A stretch of DNA of 64,000 nt from Citrobacter sp. wls619 (GTDB lineage: Bacteria > Pseudomonadota > Gammaproteobacteria > Enterobacterales > Enterobacteriaceae), in assembly GCF_005281345.1 (NCBI RefSeq), contig NZ_SZXJ01000095.1, forward strand, positions 248,001 to 312,000, written 5' to 3'. Positions 63,406-64,000 of the stretch are shown one piece after another. The notes under the pieces were generated by a model. The model made no database searches and was not told the origin of the DNA. It was given only the letters and a program-made list of their open reading frames with translations. Position 1 is the stretch's first letter. Every line of letters starts with the position of its first letter. The position numbers were made by a program, and so were the translations under genes.

Positions 63406-64000
63406 ATGTTAGATAACGCACAAATAATAGGATTGGCAAACATTCTGGCTGACAATTTAAACGAGGGTGACTGGTATACAGTATGCTCTCTTTCGGGATT
63501 TCCTGAGTATATCAATGAATCATTTTTGAAGGATGTAAAGTGGAAAAATGAAGGACTGTCATACAAATGTATCCAGATAGTAGAAAATATCCTTGGAGCA
63601 GACGAGGGAAATATTAAACATTTCTGGAATATTGAAAGTATGCAGCGTGTTATAAAACACAGGGATAAAGATCTTTATAATGCCATTGAGTCATATATAA
63701 ATGGCGATACTCTTAAGACGGTTACAGCTTCGCCGGTTAATCATACTAATGAAAATATCTATACACTTCTGAAAGATGCTGAATATTTAATTCAGAATCA
63801 AGGGCCAGGAAACGCTTTTGATCGAGTACATACTGCCTTGCATGCCACACTAAAAATGATGTGTGATAAACATGGCATTATAAGAAAAGTTGACGCTGGG
63901 ATTCATGAACTGTTACCGCTAATAAATAATCATCTGAAAGTACAAAAAAGTACCGAACGTAATAAATTAGTTTTTGACATGCTAAGATCTACAAACTCTA
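63406..64000 (+). CDS. Abi_C-domain abortive-infection-like protein, 5' part (partial)
   Basis: Open from ATG 63406 (frame open from 63313) to the window end, about 198 residues. N-terminal WYTVCSLSGFPEYINESFLK, then VKWKNEGLSYKCIQIVENIL resembles a helical 'recognition' domain; the later segment GNAFDRVHTALHATLKMMCD is the start of an Abi_C-type (abortive infection C-terminal) helix bundle. AT-rich like the preceding operon. C terminus off the window, so length and any effector domain are unknown. Confidence 0.6.
   Translation, partial: MLDNAQIIGLANILADNLNEGDWYTVCSLSGFPEYINESFLKDVKWKNEGLSYKCIQIVENILGADEGNIKHFWNIESMQRVIKHRDKDLYNAIESYINGDTLKTVTASPVNHTNENIYTLLKDAEYLIQNQGPGNAFDRVHTALHATLKMMCDKHGIIRKVDAGIHELLPLINNHLKVQKSTERNKLVFDMLRSTNS

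Larger units (their letters stand above)
23692..64000. mobile_element. SPI-7/PAPI-1-type integrative conjugative element at leuX (right end outside window)
   Basis: Left boundary is a 51-bp copy of the leuX 3' end. Inside, the gene order parA, dnaB-like, parB, DUF2857, STY4528-type, PFL_4669, DUF3158, STY4534, then the TIGR037xx conjugation block and TraD, follows SPI-7, PAPI-1, pKLC102 and PFGI-1 elements. In this family the parA end is far from the integrase and the tRNA; the fragment orientation fits this, predicting intact leuX plus a tyrosine integrase beyond 64 kb. Three cargo insertions are seen. Type IV pilus genes and topoisomerase, often present between STY4534 and PilL, are absent in this part. 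Confidence 0.88.

Overview
The window comes from an enteric gammaproteobacterium, most likely the Citrobacter freundii group. The best evidence is an intact tyrosine phenol-lyase gene (tpl) beside a TnaB/TutB-type tyrosine permease and a PdxY-type kinase, with typical enteric genes around it (yjiN-yjiM-yjiL, uxuR/uxuBA/gntP, lutABC, an OmpC-type porin, REP elements).

Chromosomal part (1 to about 23.69 kb): the end of a LysR-type regulator; yjiN; a GNAT acetyltransferase; yjiM-yjiL plus a DUF3343 gene (a 2-hydroxyacyl-CoA dehydratase-like protein, its ATPase activator and a small partner); a small membrane protein; a porin; a ribbon-helix-helix protein; the hexuronate genes uxuR, uxuB, uxuA and gntP with UxuR-like palindromes; lutABC with an L-lactate permease; then pdxY-tutB and tpl, with clear CRP and TyrR sites upstream of tpl. 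Next come symE and an SBD-HNH type IV restriction gene broken by one in-frame TAG, a pairing typical of enteric immigration control regions.

Mobile part (about 23.69 kb to the window end): a 51-bp copy of the 3' end of tRNA-Leu(CAA) (leuX) marks the left boundary of an integrative conjugative element of the SPI-7/PAPI-1/PFGI-1 type. The backbone runs parA, a small ORF, a dnaB-like helicase, parB, a DUF2857 gene and an STY4528-type replication gene; then PFL_4669-, DUF3158- and STY4534-type genes; then the conjugation block (PilL_N-like lipoprotein, TIGR03759, lytic transglycosylase, TIGR03765, TraD, TIGR03747, RAQPRD, TIGR03758/45/50/46/49/52/51 and the TIGR03744 ATPase). The integrase, the intact leuX and the rest of the transfer genes are expected beyond 64 kb.

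Cargo sits at three points in the backbone. (1) 29.6-42.8 kb: an AIDA-like autotransporter, a YdeN/RBBP9-type hydrolase and a leftward operon hsdR-hsdM-hsdS-AAA ATPase-HNH nuclease. This is a type I restriction system fused transcriptionally to a Septu (PtuAB)-like pair, and the whole cargo lies between two diverged copies of a roughly 100-bp control region with paired palindromes. (2) 50.7-52.9 kb: an AbiEi/AbiEii toxin-antitoxin pair between two copies of its own operator-like palindrome, followed by a decayed 3' copy of the upstream conjugation gene. (3) 60.7-64 kb: a very AT-rich three-gene operon led by a ParA-type ATPase with two unrecognised partners, then the start of a gene with an Abi_C-like domain. 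Cargo (1) and cargo (3) are the best candidates for undescribed or little-described defence systems.
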